From positions 1,269,001 to 1,333,000 of the forward strand of contig JACATO010002134.1 in the NCBI GenBank assembly GCA_018389105.1: a stretch of DNA of 64,000 nt, written 5' to 3'. The notes beneath the pieces are model-generated. The model saw nothing but the letters and a program-made list of their open reading frames with translations, made no database searches and had not been told where the DNA came from. Of the stretch, positions 24,006 through 37,311 are shown piece after piece. The translations under genes and the position numbers were made by a program. How positions within the stretch are numbered: the first letter of the stretch is position 1; every line of letters begins with the position of its first letter. The stretch is from Nautilus pompilius (lineage: Eukaryota; Mollusca; Cephalopoda; Nautilida; Nautilidae).

Positions 24006-24181
24006 ATACAAGCTCTGTCCAAAAAGAAACCAAACTTTTAAAACAGTGCATCAACCAGCCACCGCATCGTGCTCGCAACTGCAGTGCTGTGTATCGGTGA
24101 TGTTGACCTTCAGTCTAATAATAGCCACATCCCGCCACACCAGTCAGTCATCGATCTACACGCGCTGGAGTAAATGTATAG
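24006..24181 (+). mobile_element. 5' end fragment of a second mariner
   Basis: TACAAGCTCTGTCCAAAAAG at 24007 resembles the TIR of the mariner at 854-2171 (CAAGGTCTGTCGAAAAAGT). About 175 bp of CpG-bearing sequence follow, similar in character to a mariner leader. The fragment then abuts the right arm of the inverted repeat. No transposase is present, so this is a truncated end. Confidence 0.45.
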
Positions 24182-24336
24182 TACTGATGTAAATATTGCT
24201 TTTATTTTCTGAAACGCCCTTATACATGCATTCTAATCATTTATTCCCAAATTTAAGATATTGTCTTTGGTATCTGAATCATAAGAAAACTATCTTGTAT
24301 GCGAGTATTCTTTTTTGTTTTTTTTTATTTTATTTT
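24182..24336 (-). repeat. right arm of ~154-bp inverted repeat
   Basis: Complement of 21138-21291 with high identity; it begins TACTGATGTAAATATTGC and ends in a T-rich TTATTTTATTTT tract. The similarity stops abruptly on both sides. Together the arms could fold back, or mark the ends of an inverted or transposed segment. Confidence 0.92.
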
Positions 24337-26561
24337 GCTGGTTGAGTTAACAGTGCACATATTAAATGTTGCAGTACACTGAGTATTGGTATGCTTTTGA
24401 ATTAAAATGTATATCAGTTTTTTAATAATTCACTGTTACAAGCAGTTCCACAATATTTACTCCCAGAGCTCAGTGCATCAAATTAATGCTGAGTATAACA
24501 TTTGTAGAATAAATTATTTGTGATGAAACTTTTTTTTTTTTTTTGTACACAGATAAGAAAATTCATTACTGCTGGAAATGTCTCTCTTTTTCTTTCTTTT
24601 CAGCAGGATGATTAAAATTTTCAGTTTTTATAATGTTTCTAATTTAATTTTGTTTAGAATATTTAGCATTTTAATAATAGTTTGAAGGCATTCATTATTG
24701 AAAAGCTAATTTTGATTCTACTTTTTGCTCTCTTATCTACTCCTAAAGAATATTTGCAGTTTATTATTTTTTATAAATTTTTTTTTTTTTTTTTTTTTAG
24801 TTTCTGTGATTCTCTAAGACAGGATGAATAAATTTTACCCAAAGTTAGCATGTTGTTAATTATGGTGCAGCATTTTCTCTCTCGTATAGATCCTTATAAC
24901 CTGAAAACTCATTGCATTGTTTGCAGAATAAAATTCTTGTCTAATAGCAGATAATTTTCACCTTAAACAAAAATATTCTAAAAATACAAAAAATCAGTTT
25001 TAGGACTGGTACTGAAACGTATTATGAACATTCAAATGAAATTTGGTTGAAATAGAATCTTTCTAATTTTATCTGGCTTGGTTTCATTTTAATGCCTTAG
25101 TATATGGAAAAATTAATCTACAATAGATTATCAGCATGTGCTGTTGATTGTTTCTATTTTATAGAAATTCTGTTTAGTTTAATTAAAAATGAGTCTTTGT
25201 GCACAATTTTCCCCTCCCTCCCTCCCTAACTAGTTAGAATTCTTTCCCTTGCTTCAAACTTGTGGAGCATGGTTTTGAAAAGCATTATTATTTACAATAA
25301 AATGAACCTAAATGAATTAAAAATTTTAAGAAAGAAGAAAAAAGTAAGCAGAATTTTCTTAGTCTCACTTAAAATGATACATTGCTTGGTACTTAACGTT
25401 TTACGTAACAGGGTTAGAAGCATGTTGCCATTCTAGAATTTCTGTAAAGTTTTGCACTGTTCTAGATTACTGAACATCAGTGTAAGAATGTGATTTTTCC
25501 ATTTAAAATGTTGATCTTTTCTGAATACCAGCAATGCAAGTGGATTGCATAGCTCATTTAGCAGTGTGTACATTAACAGTGTTTTTGAGTAAAAACAAAA
25601 CCACTTTAAATGAATATTCTTGCTGCTTTGATTCAAACATGCAATAGCTAATTCTGATGTATTTGTATTGGTTAAAAAAATATGCAATTTCCCATTTAGC
25701 ATGGATCTACTCAACATGATGATAGATACCATTTTCATTGGTGATAGATTTTTGTAGGAATTAACATTGTTCAGTATTTCATGCTGAGGGATAGCAATAA
25801 TAATGTATTATGAATAAAACAGTTGCATGCATATAAAAAGTTGATAGGTCATAAGGTTTCTTGTATTCTAATTTATGAAATCTTGGAGAATTATTAAATA
25901 TTATGTGATTTTTTTTTTTTTTAATATTTGTTGTAGGGAAAGGACTATAATGTATTTCCTTATTTTCAAGAGTCCCAGATCTCTGGCTGTTTAGCAATCT
26001 AGCTTTCATTTTCATCCCTCTTTTTTTTTTTCATTTGTTGACAGTCTTTGGTTTCAAGCTGGTAAAAATTTAACCTTAGAAGTGGCCTGGTTGCACTGAT
26101 ACATCTAACTTCTACCTCTTTGGTTGCTTTGTACTGCCAGGGTTAATTTATCTTTGGATCTTGTGCAGAAGGTGCCCTGTAAGCAGAGACATCCAATTTC
26201 ATGTGAAGCAGAATTGAATTATTTGATGTTTGCCTGGCAACTGCATGTTTTCTTGGCACCAGCATCCATTAATTTATCGATGTTCTTTCTTTGGCAGATA
26301 ATAGACTTGGGAAAATTATTTCTCCATCTGATTGTGCTTTATCGACTATTTATTTACATTTATTATGGTAAGGCAACATCTTTAGCCAATGAACTGGAAA
26401 TATAACAGTGCTTTTATTGATAAGATTCAAAATAATTAGTTCAACAAAATGAGTTTGTGTCACTTGGGAGTCCCAAGTCATTAGCATGGTTTGGATTCTT
26501 TTTGCAAATAGCTTTTTTCTTATCTTGATTGTCCTTCAGTTTACAATAAGGAAGGCAGCCA
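24337..26561. other. AT-rich noncoding DNA
   Basis: No gene recognised. Long T-runs occur near 24531-24544 and 24779-24800. A 93-codon ORF at 26124-26405 is T-rich and hydrophobic with no recognisable motif. Confidence 0.5.
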
Positions 26562-26607
26562 TTCTCTCTCTCTCTCTCTCTCTCTGTCTCACACACACAC
26601 ACGCACA

Positions 26608-26647
<40 letters not shown>

Positions 26648-26680
26648 ACACACACACACACACACAACACACACACACAA
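26562..26680. repeat. compound (TC)n(CA)n microsatellite
   Basis: (TC)n at about 26563-26588 is followed by about 90 bp of CA repeats with a few CG and CCA interruptions, to about 26680. It explains the ORFs of pure cysteine/valine or histidine/threonine composition on both strands. Confidence 0.97.
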
Positions 26681-26824
26681 CTGAATATAAGTCCAAAATA
26701 GATTTTCTACACAAGTTATCCACATTGCATATAAACTTCGGTTTGTAGAAGAACTGCTTGCCTGAAGAAAAACTGAATACAAGCATTATTTGAATTACAG
26801 AAGCACAGCAGTTGTATTACCAAA

Positions 26825-26864
26825 ATGTGTGTGTGTGTGTGTATATATATATGAGAGAGAGAGA
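26825..26864. repeat. compound (GT)n(AT)n(GA)n microsatellite
   Basis: Three dinucleotide types follow one another within 40 bp. Confidence 0.95.
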
Positions 26865-29800
26865 TGATTTTGGTTCAAGAGGTACAATCTATTGAAATGA
26901 ATTGGAATAGCATTTGTTTTGTTTTCATTTACAACTTTGATGTTTAAAGAAATAAACAATTTCACCATATTTTTCAAGAATTGTTCAAAAGATTGCATAG
27001 ATTCTTTTTTTTTTAAACATTAATAAGTATATTGCTTCTGTGTATTTATTAACACTCTTTGAATGAGTAGTTGGACTTTGTTTTTGATCAACACTTTGAA
27101 TGCTAGCATTAGAATGGTCATTACTAAATGACTTTGGGATGAAGATTCAAATTTTAACTGCATTTTTTTAATGTAACATCGCTTATGCTTTTTTTTTTTT
27201 TTTAAATAAATGCAATGCATCACTGACTGTATTTTTTGTGCCACACCCACTTCTTTCCAATAGAAAATTTAAAAAAAAACAAACAAAAGTTATTATTAGT
27301 GAATCCACATCAGCAACTCGTTTTTGTTGCTTTTGATTTAAACCAGCTAAAGCATTCATGAATTTCACTGTATTTAATAATGGAATTCAAACCAGTATCA
27401 CAATAAAACAAACAAACAAACAAATCAAAATTACACTATATATATATATATATATATATGTAGTATCATATGTATTTTTGATTCTCAAAAAGCAAACCAA
27501 TAAACAAACAAACACAAAAATTAGTATTAGAACCCCCCCATCTTATTATGCTTGATTATCTTTATGGAAGTTTTGTTAAAATTGTTAGATAATCAGTGTT
27601 TCTAGTTTCAATAAATAATCAATAATTGGATTGAATTTTCATGAATCAGGTATTTTCTGTGTTGATATTAAATATATATTGTACTATTTAAAACATTTTT
27701 TTTGTGCCATTGCCTATTTTGAATTATATCATTCAGTTATTTACAAAGAAATCAGTGGAAAGTTTGTATTTTTCTTTCTTGAAAAAAAAAACAAATGAAA
27801 ATTTTATAAATGAAAGTAGTTAGCAGTTGTTCTTAACAGTCTATACAGTGTTATTTGAGTTCAGGATATTAAGAATCTCTAACGTCAGTGATGCTGAGAT
27901 GATAGTTAAAGCTTCAGTTTGCGATGACAGTTATGAGCTTTGCAGCATGCAGAGAGGAAATGGTTTGTAGGTAATAAGAGTTGTACATAACTGAAAGTAG
28001 TTTTGAGCAAGATGGATTGTTAACATGGAGATGCTTGTCTGATGTTGCTACTAATAAAACTTGATGGTGCTGCCCTGTGACTACCTCTCTTGACAGGATG
28101 ATTGATAATGGACTGTTGTGATTTATACAAAGGAAAATATCTTGTTTGTTAGGTAAAAGTCATTAGATCTGGAGGTTCTGAGTTAGTTTTGAAAATTTTA
28201 TGATTAATGAATAATTTTTTTTACCATATTTAAAAAAAAAAGCTCTAAGGGTAAAACCCAGGAATCTCCTCCCTTCACACAAACAAATTTTTATATCTTT
28301 ATTTATTGAAGTTGATGAATGTTCATTGTTTTCATTCTTTCAAAGATTCCTTTAGTATTTAAACCAATCAAAACTGATATCCATGAAAGCAAAATCAAAT
28401 TTACCAAAACATTTGAGCTAACATGTATCATACAATTCTTGTGAAAATATGTATTTAATTTTTAAAGACTTTATGAGAAATATTGTTTAATGAAAATTAA
28501 GAAAGGATTTTCTTCCATATTTTAATGTTATCCTCATCTTGATCAAAAAAGAAATCTTTATCACTCTCCAATATCTAATAGTGGACAGAAAATTTGCAAT
28601 ATTTTTGTCCCTAATGAGAAAAATTCTTTGTAAATATATTTGCTGCATTGATTGAATGTTTCAAAGAGTGCTTTGCATGTAGTTTTTGCTGATGATATAA
28701 ATTTGACATTCATAAGTAAGTAAAAAGAGTTGATTCACTTGGTTATAGCTGAAAATGTGACTCTCTTCATTATTTTAGTTAAGGGAATTATTCACCTTAA
28801 TAATTGTTGATTGATTTTACTATTCAGAGCTAATGTTCTGACAGTTTCAGTGGCTTTGTCCATGTTTGCAGGACAGAATTGTATTTAAGAAATTTTCATT
28901 TTTTATAATAGAAAAGAAGATGTTATTTTAATTAGACAAAATAATTAAAAACAGAAGTATGTAAACTACTGTGTCTGAAATCCTTTATTTCCTAAGTTAA
29001 AAATTGCTTGTAGTTTGAGAAAGGCAGTTATGTTATTAAAATGTCTTTAGTAAATGATGAAGTATACAGATACTTTAGTTGTCATTTCTGTCAGTGATGT
29101 GAAAATTGCCACATTTGATATTTTTGTTTTATGATCTTCTGTGCTTCTCATCAATAGATGAATTTAGAGCAGCAAATTCTGTTTTAAGATGTTGCTAACC
29201 CACATCTTGTAGCCATTGGCTTCTTGCTAAGGTATTGATTGATTAAGTGGAAAATATCATTTGTGATTTTGTTAAGTTTTCAGTTTGTGAAACATCCATG
29301 ATATCATCATCATGCCTCCTTAATGTGTTTTCCTAAGGGTCAGCCACTATCATTGGCACTGAGAGACATAAAAGTGCATCTCATCTATGGCACAGTCATT
29401 ACTGTTGCTGAAGATAAGTGTCGCTGCCATTAGTTGCATAAAGCCATTCATTGGACATGGAGGAACACTTTGTCTTTGTTGACCTTTGAAGAACTTGAAA
29501 GTTCTGTTCACACTCGACTGCACAAATTTTGTGTGTGCGCGTGTGTGTAGCCAGGAGCAATCTATTAGTAGCTGTTCTGAGTTGGCACTTAAGGAGAGAA
29601 TGTTAAAACTAACTTCCTAGCTGTTGAAATCGAAGATATTTTGGACACTGAATTGTCATAGATACAAGTAATATTAATATAAGTAAAATGCATTGATTTT
29701 ACTAATTATAGTGTAAGGAACAACAGCAAAAGCAACAAACATCACATGATTATGGCATTTAAAATATTGAAAGTTGTATGATTCTTTCAATTTTTTTTGT

Positions 29801-32800
29801 TTTTCATCTCTGATAAATTTGAATATTGGACAAACAAGTAGATAATGACAAAATATCTGATGTATGGGGAAATCTGCTTTTTTTTTTCTACAAAGGTCAG
29901 TGAATGTTCATTCTTGGGTTTACAAATGACAATGTATAGTCTGTGAAGACCAGACTGACATGTCCATTTCACAAGTATTTATAATAATTTAAAAATAAAA
30001 TGTATATGAATGAGAATATATACATATGTATATTAAATTTGATTGAATTTATAGCTCTCATTTGTGGTGGTTAATTTTTTGTTTATCAGAATTGAGACCC
30101 AAGTTTCGGTAGGTTTTTCTTAAAAAAAAAATCAGCCATAAATAGGGATTTGTTATAAACCACACAAAAAAAGGAAAATAAGATAAAATTGTTATTTGTT
30201 TTTTGGTTAGTTTTATGTCACATTCTAGCAAAAACTCTAGTTAACTTAACCTCTCTCTCCATCTCTCTCTGTGTTTTGCTTTTGTAGCAAGAACAGAATT
30301 GATGCCTTTACCTGAAAGACTGCTGTTATCTGTGAGCATTGTTGGCATGAAATAAGATATCATTAACATTAAATCCCATTTTTCTATCTGCATTGAAACT
30401 TTTGTAAGTAAATGAAGCCATATTCTGGAGGGTGATCTACCGGTAGGTGAAATGTCTCATGTTGAAGCCGTTTATTGTGAGTCAGTTTTTGTTTGTTTGT
30501 TTAAACTAATGGAATGTATTTTTTGTTGCACAGGTATATTGTAGTACATTTTAAGATTATTTTAACAAGAGGCATAAAAAAATTTTAAAAAAGAATCGGC
30601 AAGGAAAATTATATAATTAATGTTTCTGTGTTCTAATTTTATTTAATTTCAGAAATATCAGTGAATTAGAACAATGTTCGTACCTGTTATGTTTACTAGA
30701 TGGTTGAGAACTTTGAATGCTGAATTTTGACGAAATACTAATATTAGGCTAATTGGAGAATAATGGTCTTTGCAACAGAATCTTTGAAAGGATCATCATG
30801 TCACGACTTTCATATTAGAAACCCAGTTATGTTATTTTTTATTTTTCTCCCATAAATGATCACTAAGAAGAAACTCTGTAGACATTTTTTCGGTGAACAG
30901 AATGAAACTTAATTTACATATATAAAGAACATCAAAGAAGCGCAATAGGAAAAAAAATTTCTTTTTTCTGGAAAAGTTAATTAAATTTAGAAGAATGCTT
31001 TCTTAGTGATCCCTCATGAACCTAAATTTGTGTGTGCATGTCAGAGAGAGTGTTCTTAAAATTTATTTGTGGAATGATTAGAATCTAAGGATAGAAAAAG
31101 TTTTATTTGTAAGAACTGTCATTAGGCAATGTTTAATAAAATGTTTTGCTATATTTTAGTTAAATGTTATTGTTTATCATTAACTGATCTTACAATGCCA
31201 CCATTTTTTGTTTGTAGGTATCACATGCTATGATTTTTATTTTTAACTAACTAAAAGCATATTTTGAAAAAAATTGAGAGCCAGGTTTATCAGTACTAAT
31301 TCTAATCTTAAATTTGTGAAAACACTGGAACTAACCCTATTTTATTGAGAACATTCATGGCACGATTTAGATTTTCCCCTTTTCCAAAATAATTAAAATA
31401 ATATTGGGTTTCCATACTTTTAAGTTCATGTTGAACAATGCTCTTATCTAGTTTCAGCCCGAGTGTTGGTATCTGTTTACATGACTATCATTTTATAATG
31501 TCTAATGTAGCCATCCCTTAGTTTTTCTTTAAATTTAAGCAATCCAATTTTGCAGTTACATGAAGAATTTATTAAATTTGATGCTAAAGCTCAATAAATA
31601 TTCATCCCAGGAAGATGCTTTAGAATCACAGAGATACTCAACCCTGGTAGGATAATGTTGATGAGTTGATGGAAAATAACTGCCTGACAACAACAGCATT
31701 CAGAATTCATCAAATAAGATTTTTTTCTTCCACAAATGAACAAATATGAAAATAAAACGATACATTGTTATGATAACCAGTAACAGATTTCCAGAAACTG
31801 TTGTACCTTTTTAGCATTTGATTACTGAACATCAAAGATGTGCTAATAATTCTAAATTACTTTTATTGTGATTGCTATGTGAAATGATCTTAAAAAGTGG
31901 TGCCAGGGGACTGAGGTAACACTTGTTAACGAGATTGTGGAGAATTAGGGCTTTATATGTGTTTATTTACAAAAGGCATTATGCATAGTTTTCAGTTGTC
32001 AGATGTATAGTCCTGTAGTGTACTTTTGGTACTTAGTTCTTAATAGGGTGTGTGTGTGAGAGAGAGAGAAAGAGAGAATTCTGAATGTCAATAACTTGGA
32101 TGTTTATTGTTAATAATTCTATTCTGATTATCTTTTATTTCCGTTTCTTTGTCCTTTTATTTGAACTGATAGTGGACATAATAGCATAATATCTAAATGG
32201 AAATCAACTTTCAAATGGTTTTTAAAAAAAAATTTTCAATAGTTCTTAGTTTTAACTTTATATGAATAGACATTTTTAAATTGTGCCATTCTGTTATATT
32301 CATTGGATTATTTTAATACTATAATTGCTTTAAACCTTATCTTTGTTTTTTGGACATTGGAATTAATTCATTTTTTTTTCTTTTACCAAAGTCAGATACA
32401 CAGAAAGAGCAACAGTGTTTTGCACATTATTTCATTTGATTTCACATTTTTGCTTACTATTACATTTTCTGAGTTGACAGTTTGAAATGGACTTTTGATT
32501 TGCAATGGGTTTTCTCTCATCGCTGGTGTTACGTTCTTTAACATCCATTCATAAAAAAATTTGCATAAATGTTTTTCAAAGTATTTTAGTGATTTTTATT
32601 ACATTATGCTTTGAGATGACTGGCTGGTGATACTCTCTCCATTTACTTGACACTAGAAGATTTGACCCCCTACTTCCAAATTAAAATGCTGGTTAAACTG
32701 TTTTTAAAACATTTTTAATTGTTCTGTTGCTTGGATACCACTATCTATATATTTGTAAAAAATTTATATGTTGGTTTTTTTTAACTTTATGCAATTTATT

Positions 32801-33799
32801 TATTTACCTTACAGATTAATATGTTGGAATAATTGTAAAGAAAAGAAAGTTGCAAATACTTTTATTTAGTGATTTTCCAAAAAAATAAAAAAAAAAAAAA
32901 AAAAAAATTGCAATTAATTTTTAAAGTTCTGTTTATTTATACAGCTCAATTAATCAGTCAATAGACCTGACCAGATTCTATTTGGAAGTGAAGCATTGAA
33001 TGGCATATGTATCTGAAGGAAACGTGATTATAGTCTGTGTAACTAGCTTTATTTTACTTGTGGATAGTTACTATAGATAGTGTGATATCTGGAGCCCCAT
33101 TTTGTTACTTTAGAGGATGGTTACCTGGCTGGACTATTTATTCAATAATGTAAAACAGGACAAAACTAAGTGGCGATTTTATTAGAAGCAATGGTGATTG
33201 GGGGGGGGGATTGTAAAGTATATTTTATAAAAATATCACAAGTATAAAAACTGCATATTAAAATGTAATAATCATAATATATAATAAATTATGTGTGTGT
33301 GCACACATATATATAAATTAAGTTCCATTAAACTTATTCAATAATTCTATACAATTATTGAAAGGAGAAAATTTGTAAAATCATGCTGCAATTGTATAGC
33401 TACACCCTTTTATTCATTATTCACACATTAAGTTTAGCAAATGGTTCCCACATTTTTCAATGGGACAGAAAGTTTCTTTTCAAATATCTTACCTTTAATC
33501 TGATTAGCTTATTACATCCTGCCTCAAATGTATTTTAATGAAGCATAGAGATAGCAACTGTAATTTTTAGTCAAAATAATGGTCATCAACTTGGTATAAA
33601 TCTCAGTATCATCAGCTGTCTATGACCCAAGTATAGGAAAACTAACGATATTGCCAATTATTCTCAGTCTGGATGTATATGGAAGACAAACCAATGGGGT
33701 GGAAATGTCTTAGTGAAAGATTTTTGGCATAATCCTGCTAATGCATGTTACCTCAGAAGCATCTGTACAATTCAGGTCAAGGGTTAGCAGGAGAACTAT
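26865..33799. other. long AT-rich noncoding stretch
   Basis: About 7 kb without a recognisable gene or well-preserved element. Simple repeats: (AAAC)n and (TA)n at 27404-27520; (TC)n at 30251-30273; (GT)n(GA)n at 32047-32077; a long A-run at 32879-32907; a nine-G run near 33201-33209. The stretch 29300-29520 is less AT-rich but not recognised. Confidence 0.5.
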
Positions 33800-34286
33800 T
33801 GTTAGTTGGCTCCATGCATGTGGTTATTTTGCCTGATGATCTGTAAGACATTCATGATTGAATGAAAACCACTTACACCAACAAAACGTTTGTGCCAATG
33901 CACATGCACTGGGTGGAAGGTTCAAAAGTTAGATGAAAGGTAGTTCTTGCTACAATATATTGTTGGTTAGATAAGTGTCTGGTTGAAATGGAAACAAGCC
34001 TAGAACCAGAACATTACCCAGACAGATGGTTGCTTTTGGCAGAGAGTCTGTTATGTTCTGGGGCTGAATTTTTAATGATTGTATTTGTGATCTGGTCATG
34101 GTGTCAGATACATTAAACACAGTAGCCTTACATATCCAACATTTTGTAGACCATGCTCTTGCTGTGGATAGTACTGCTAGGACCCAAGAATCAGCTGTTC
34201 AGAAATTCCTAGAAGCCAAATGTTATTGACAGGTTATCTTGTTATGCAGTAAGCTCTTATCTCAGCTTAAGTGCCTGTGGGACTAG
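33800..34286 (+). pseudogene. decayed Tc1-like transposase (plus strand)
   Basis: Landmarks in order: WLHACG (about 33807-33824); LDER then stop then FLLQYIVG at 33929-33958, a mutated form of the first catalytic motif SDESRF; ESVMFWG at 34044-34064; AVDSTART then AVQKFLEA at about 34161-34214, the second catalytic motif QDNARPHTA with its asparagine changed; and LLSQLKCLWD ending in TAG at 34284-34286, matching SPDLxPIEHLWD with the catalytic glutamate lost. D2 and the C-terminal motif share a frame with about DD34E spacing; the D1 region is in another frame. At least three stops are present. Terminal repeats were not found. Inactive. Confidence 0.72.
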
Positions 34287-37200
34287 AGGGAAATAGAGAG
34301 AGAGACCAGACAGACAGACAGACATACAGCCAGAGAGAGCATTTTCTGAAGAAAAAAAATCTGACAAATCTCTTAAGCATTTCAGGAATAATTGGTACAA
34401 CTTTTCTAAATTCAGATCACAGGACTTGTGAAGTCCATGAGAAAGTGGTGTGAAGCAGTGGTTTGTGAATAGGGGTCAGCAACTCAATATTGGCTCTAAC
34501 ATGTATGATTATTTGATGTAGAGAAAGTTCGCATCATCATTTTAGTTACCTGTCCATAAAATGGATTTCATTGTATATATATATATATATGTATTTACAG
34601 TACCAATTAATGGAATTTTGGATGATTCTTAAATCAGTGAAATGTGAAAACCAATTTCTTTATAAATTTTATCTTATTTGATAGCTGGTAAGTTTATGGC
34701 AGTTTATTGTTAGTCTCTGTTTGGCATGGCCACCATTGCTCCTACACAGTGGATTTGTTTACAGTTTTTATAAAAAGTAGGAGTGGAACATTTTTGTGTG
34801 TGTATATGTTATCTCTAACAAGTTTTTTTTAATTGTTTGTGAAGACAAAATCTTTTCAAGCTGAAACATTTTTAAAAAGAAGAAAAAATATTTGCAGTTT
34901 ATCTACATCATGTTACATTTTTATTTGATTTTCTCTGCATTATCATCCTGAGGTCTGTATACATTGTGTGTCTTGAGCTGGTGGTATACTAGTTTGTCTT
35001 TGCTAATGATTTAATTATGGAGCCTTTCAATACTAAATGGTTACAAGATTTCAAAGTATCTTTGATGTACAGACATACCAGACAGCCTGTGGCTAAAGTT
35101 GTCTGAGTGAAAGCAGTTGTAAATGCAAATGATCGTATTACAAATGCTTGCCCTTCTATAATCTGAACTACAGATGCCAGTAGAGTAGTTAGTGGGTCCA
35201 TTTTATGTGAACAGATTAAAGCTGGCGAGAAGTTAAAATAGCTTGATGGTAAAATGTGTTAGATTTACTATGGGAAACTTGCTGATAAAGAAAGGAGGGG
35301 GAAAAAAAACACTAGTAAATTAGAATTAGGAATTTAATTCTGCCTGGAAAAATATTATATATCACCACTAACATCTTGAGATGCATTAGGTCTCACAAAC
35401 TCAAGATCCATACAAAGTTTGTAATTAGCCAAGGTTCTTGTTTTTTTTTTTTGCTAAAATTTCTTTTCAGCATTGCATCCTTGTTGAACTAAATCTTAAT
35501 TTTTATACGTATATTAAAGAAACATACAACCTTAAAATGAAATAAAACAAAAACACATTGTAATTCTGTCTGGTGCATTATTTCAGTTCTATTGCTGACT
35601 AGCATAAGTTAGACCCCCCAAAATACTTCAACATCTGTACACACAAACAACAAGTATAGCCATGTGCAAAAAGAAGGTATCATCCTTACAGGAATGCAGA
35701 TTTTAAATACAAGCGTGCATATCTCCTCTCCCCTAGTTGTGCTGTGAAGGTATGCATGATATCAAACTGTAACTCAAGCTAGAATTTCTTTTTTAATGTA
35801 TGTAAACTTGATTATTACAAACGATATATTATTATTTTAATTAATTTTCTTTTTAAATTCAACTTTAATTTGAATAAAATAAAAAAAAAATAAACAACAG
35901 AGCAAGAATTATTACAATTTTTAAAAAATTCATTATTTGAAATACTCATGAACATTTCATTTTAAAAATTTTATATTAATCAGTGCTTGCTGGTAAAATA
36001 GTAAATAGCAATAGCTTACATTATGATAGAAACATAACATGCACAGATTCCACTATTTCTCAGTAACAATAATAAACAACACCAAGTATTTTTAAAAAAA
36101 TATCTGTCTCCCCTTCCCTCCCCTCCTGCGAAAATATTAGGGGTTGGTGAAGATTTGTAAGAAAGCCTATAACTAAGTTTGGAGTAGTTCAGTACATTTT
36201 TATTATACACATCATTTGAATTTGCATGTACTCTTGTATAATTTTGTTATGGTAACAAACAGAACGAGATGCTGCTGCCAAAGGAATACAAAAATTTGCT
36301 AACAGAGTTACTGATCTTCCACATAGGCAGAGTTTTCACCATAGTGTTACCTAGATGACAAGAGTTTTTGGACCAGTTTTGCTTTCATCATCTATAAATG
36401 TTGACTATATAGGTTGTGGTTTTCTTCTTTGACAGTCATTATTTACAGAGAAATTTACCTGGAATAATTGCTTATTTCTCTTTTGGACTACCTGTGTTAA
36501 GAGATATTATTAACAATAGCAATAATTTTATTAATCATAAGAAGGAAAACCTCTGTTTTAATCAGTAGTGTCTGTTGAGAAACTGGATTTCTTAGAGACT
36601 GATTTGAAATATGTCAGTTACTTCTTAACAAATCCAAAAGTTTGGTGCATTTTAACTAAAGTTGTTTAAAACACACATGCACACACTATCTCTCTTCCTC
36701 CCACCATCTCCTCTCTATGAATACAAGATTTTTTAAAAAATTGATGGAAGTAGTCAATGTTTGGTTTACATCCTCTCAAACCCTGTCATTAACTACCTGT
36801 TGGCATTATACTTTAAATTCATAAGTGGGCCAACGAGGATCTTGGGTCAAAGCAAGATCCAGTCAATAAGCACTTATCTGTATTCTGTAGGAAGCTATGT
36901 ATCTACTACATTGGTTAAGTGGTCTCAGGAGAAGGAAGCATCAATATCCAGATCAGTGATTTGATTTGATAAGAGGCTAGTAGAGGAAAAGCATTGGTGA
37001 TGTACATGCTGTTTGTTCCGTTATTACTGTCGAATATGCAGTGTGATTACATTGAATAAAAGTCATGGAAGCAGAGAAGGTGATAAGCTGCTTGCATTTT
37101 TTCAACTGCCACTTAAAGAAAGGAGTGGGGGGGGCAGGTGAAATTTTTCTAGAAATAGCAGGGTGGCTGGCATTTGTTTCATAACCCCTTTTATTGCAGC

Positions 37201-37311
37201 ACACGTATGTGATATGCAGACACCCACTAAAATGAAATCTTGCAGCAATCATTTCTTTTCATCTTTTCATTATTTTAATGAAAGATAATGTGATTCATTG
37301 GTATGTTAAAA
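34287..37311. other. AT-rich noncoding DNA
   Basis: No gene recognised. Contains a (CAGA)n tract at 34306-34323 directly after the Tc1 relic, (TA)n at 34573-34590, and an A-rich patch at about 35280-36250. A 70-codon minus-strand ORF (34989-35201, beginning MDPLTTLLASVVQIIEG) has unusually balanced composition but no known match or splice evidence. Confidence 0.45.

Noticed and set aside
26441-26782. 113-codon cysteine/valine-rich ORF and overlapping histidine/threonine ORF
   Set aside because: Translation of the (CA)n/(TC)n microsatellite; the same reasoning removes ORFs at 58417-58841 and 63298-63564.
29300-29350. Degenerate copy of a common cephalopod repeat after a CATCATCAT tract
   Set aside because: Similarity is only a few words long and is from memory; not enough to call an element.
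34989-35201. 70-codon minus-strand ORF beginning MDPLTTLLASVVQIIEG
   Set aside because: Balanced composition, but no recognised domain, no splice sites and no promoter signal.
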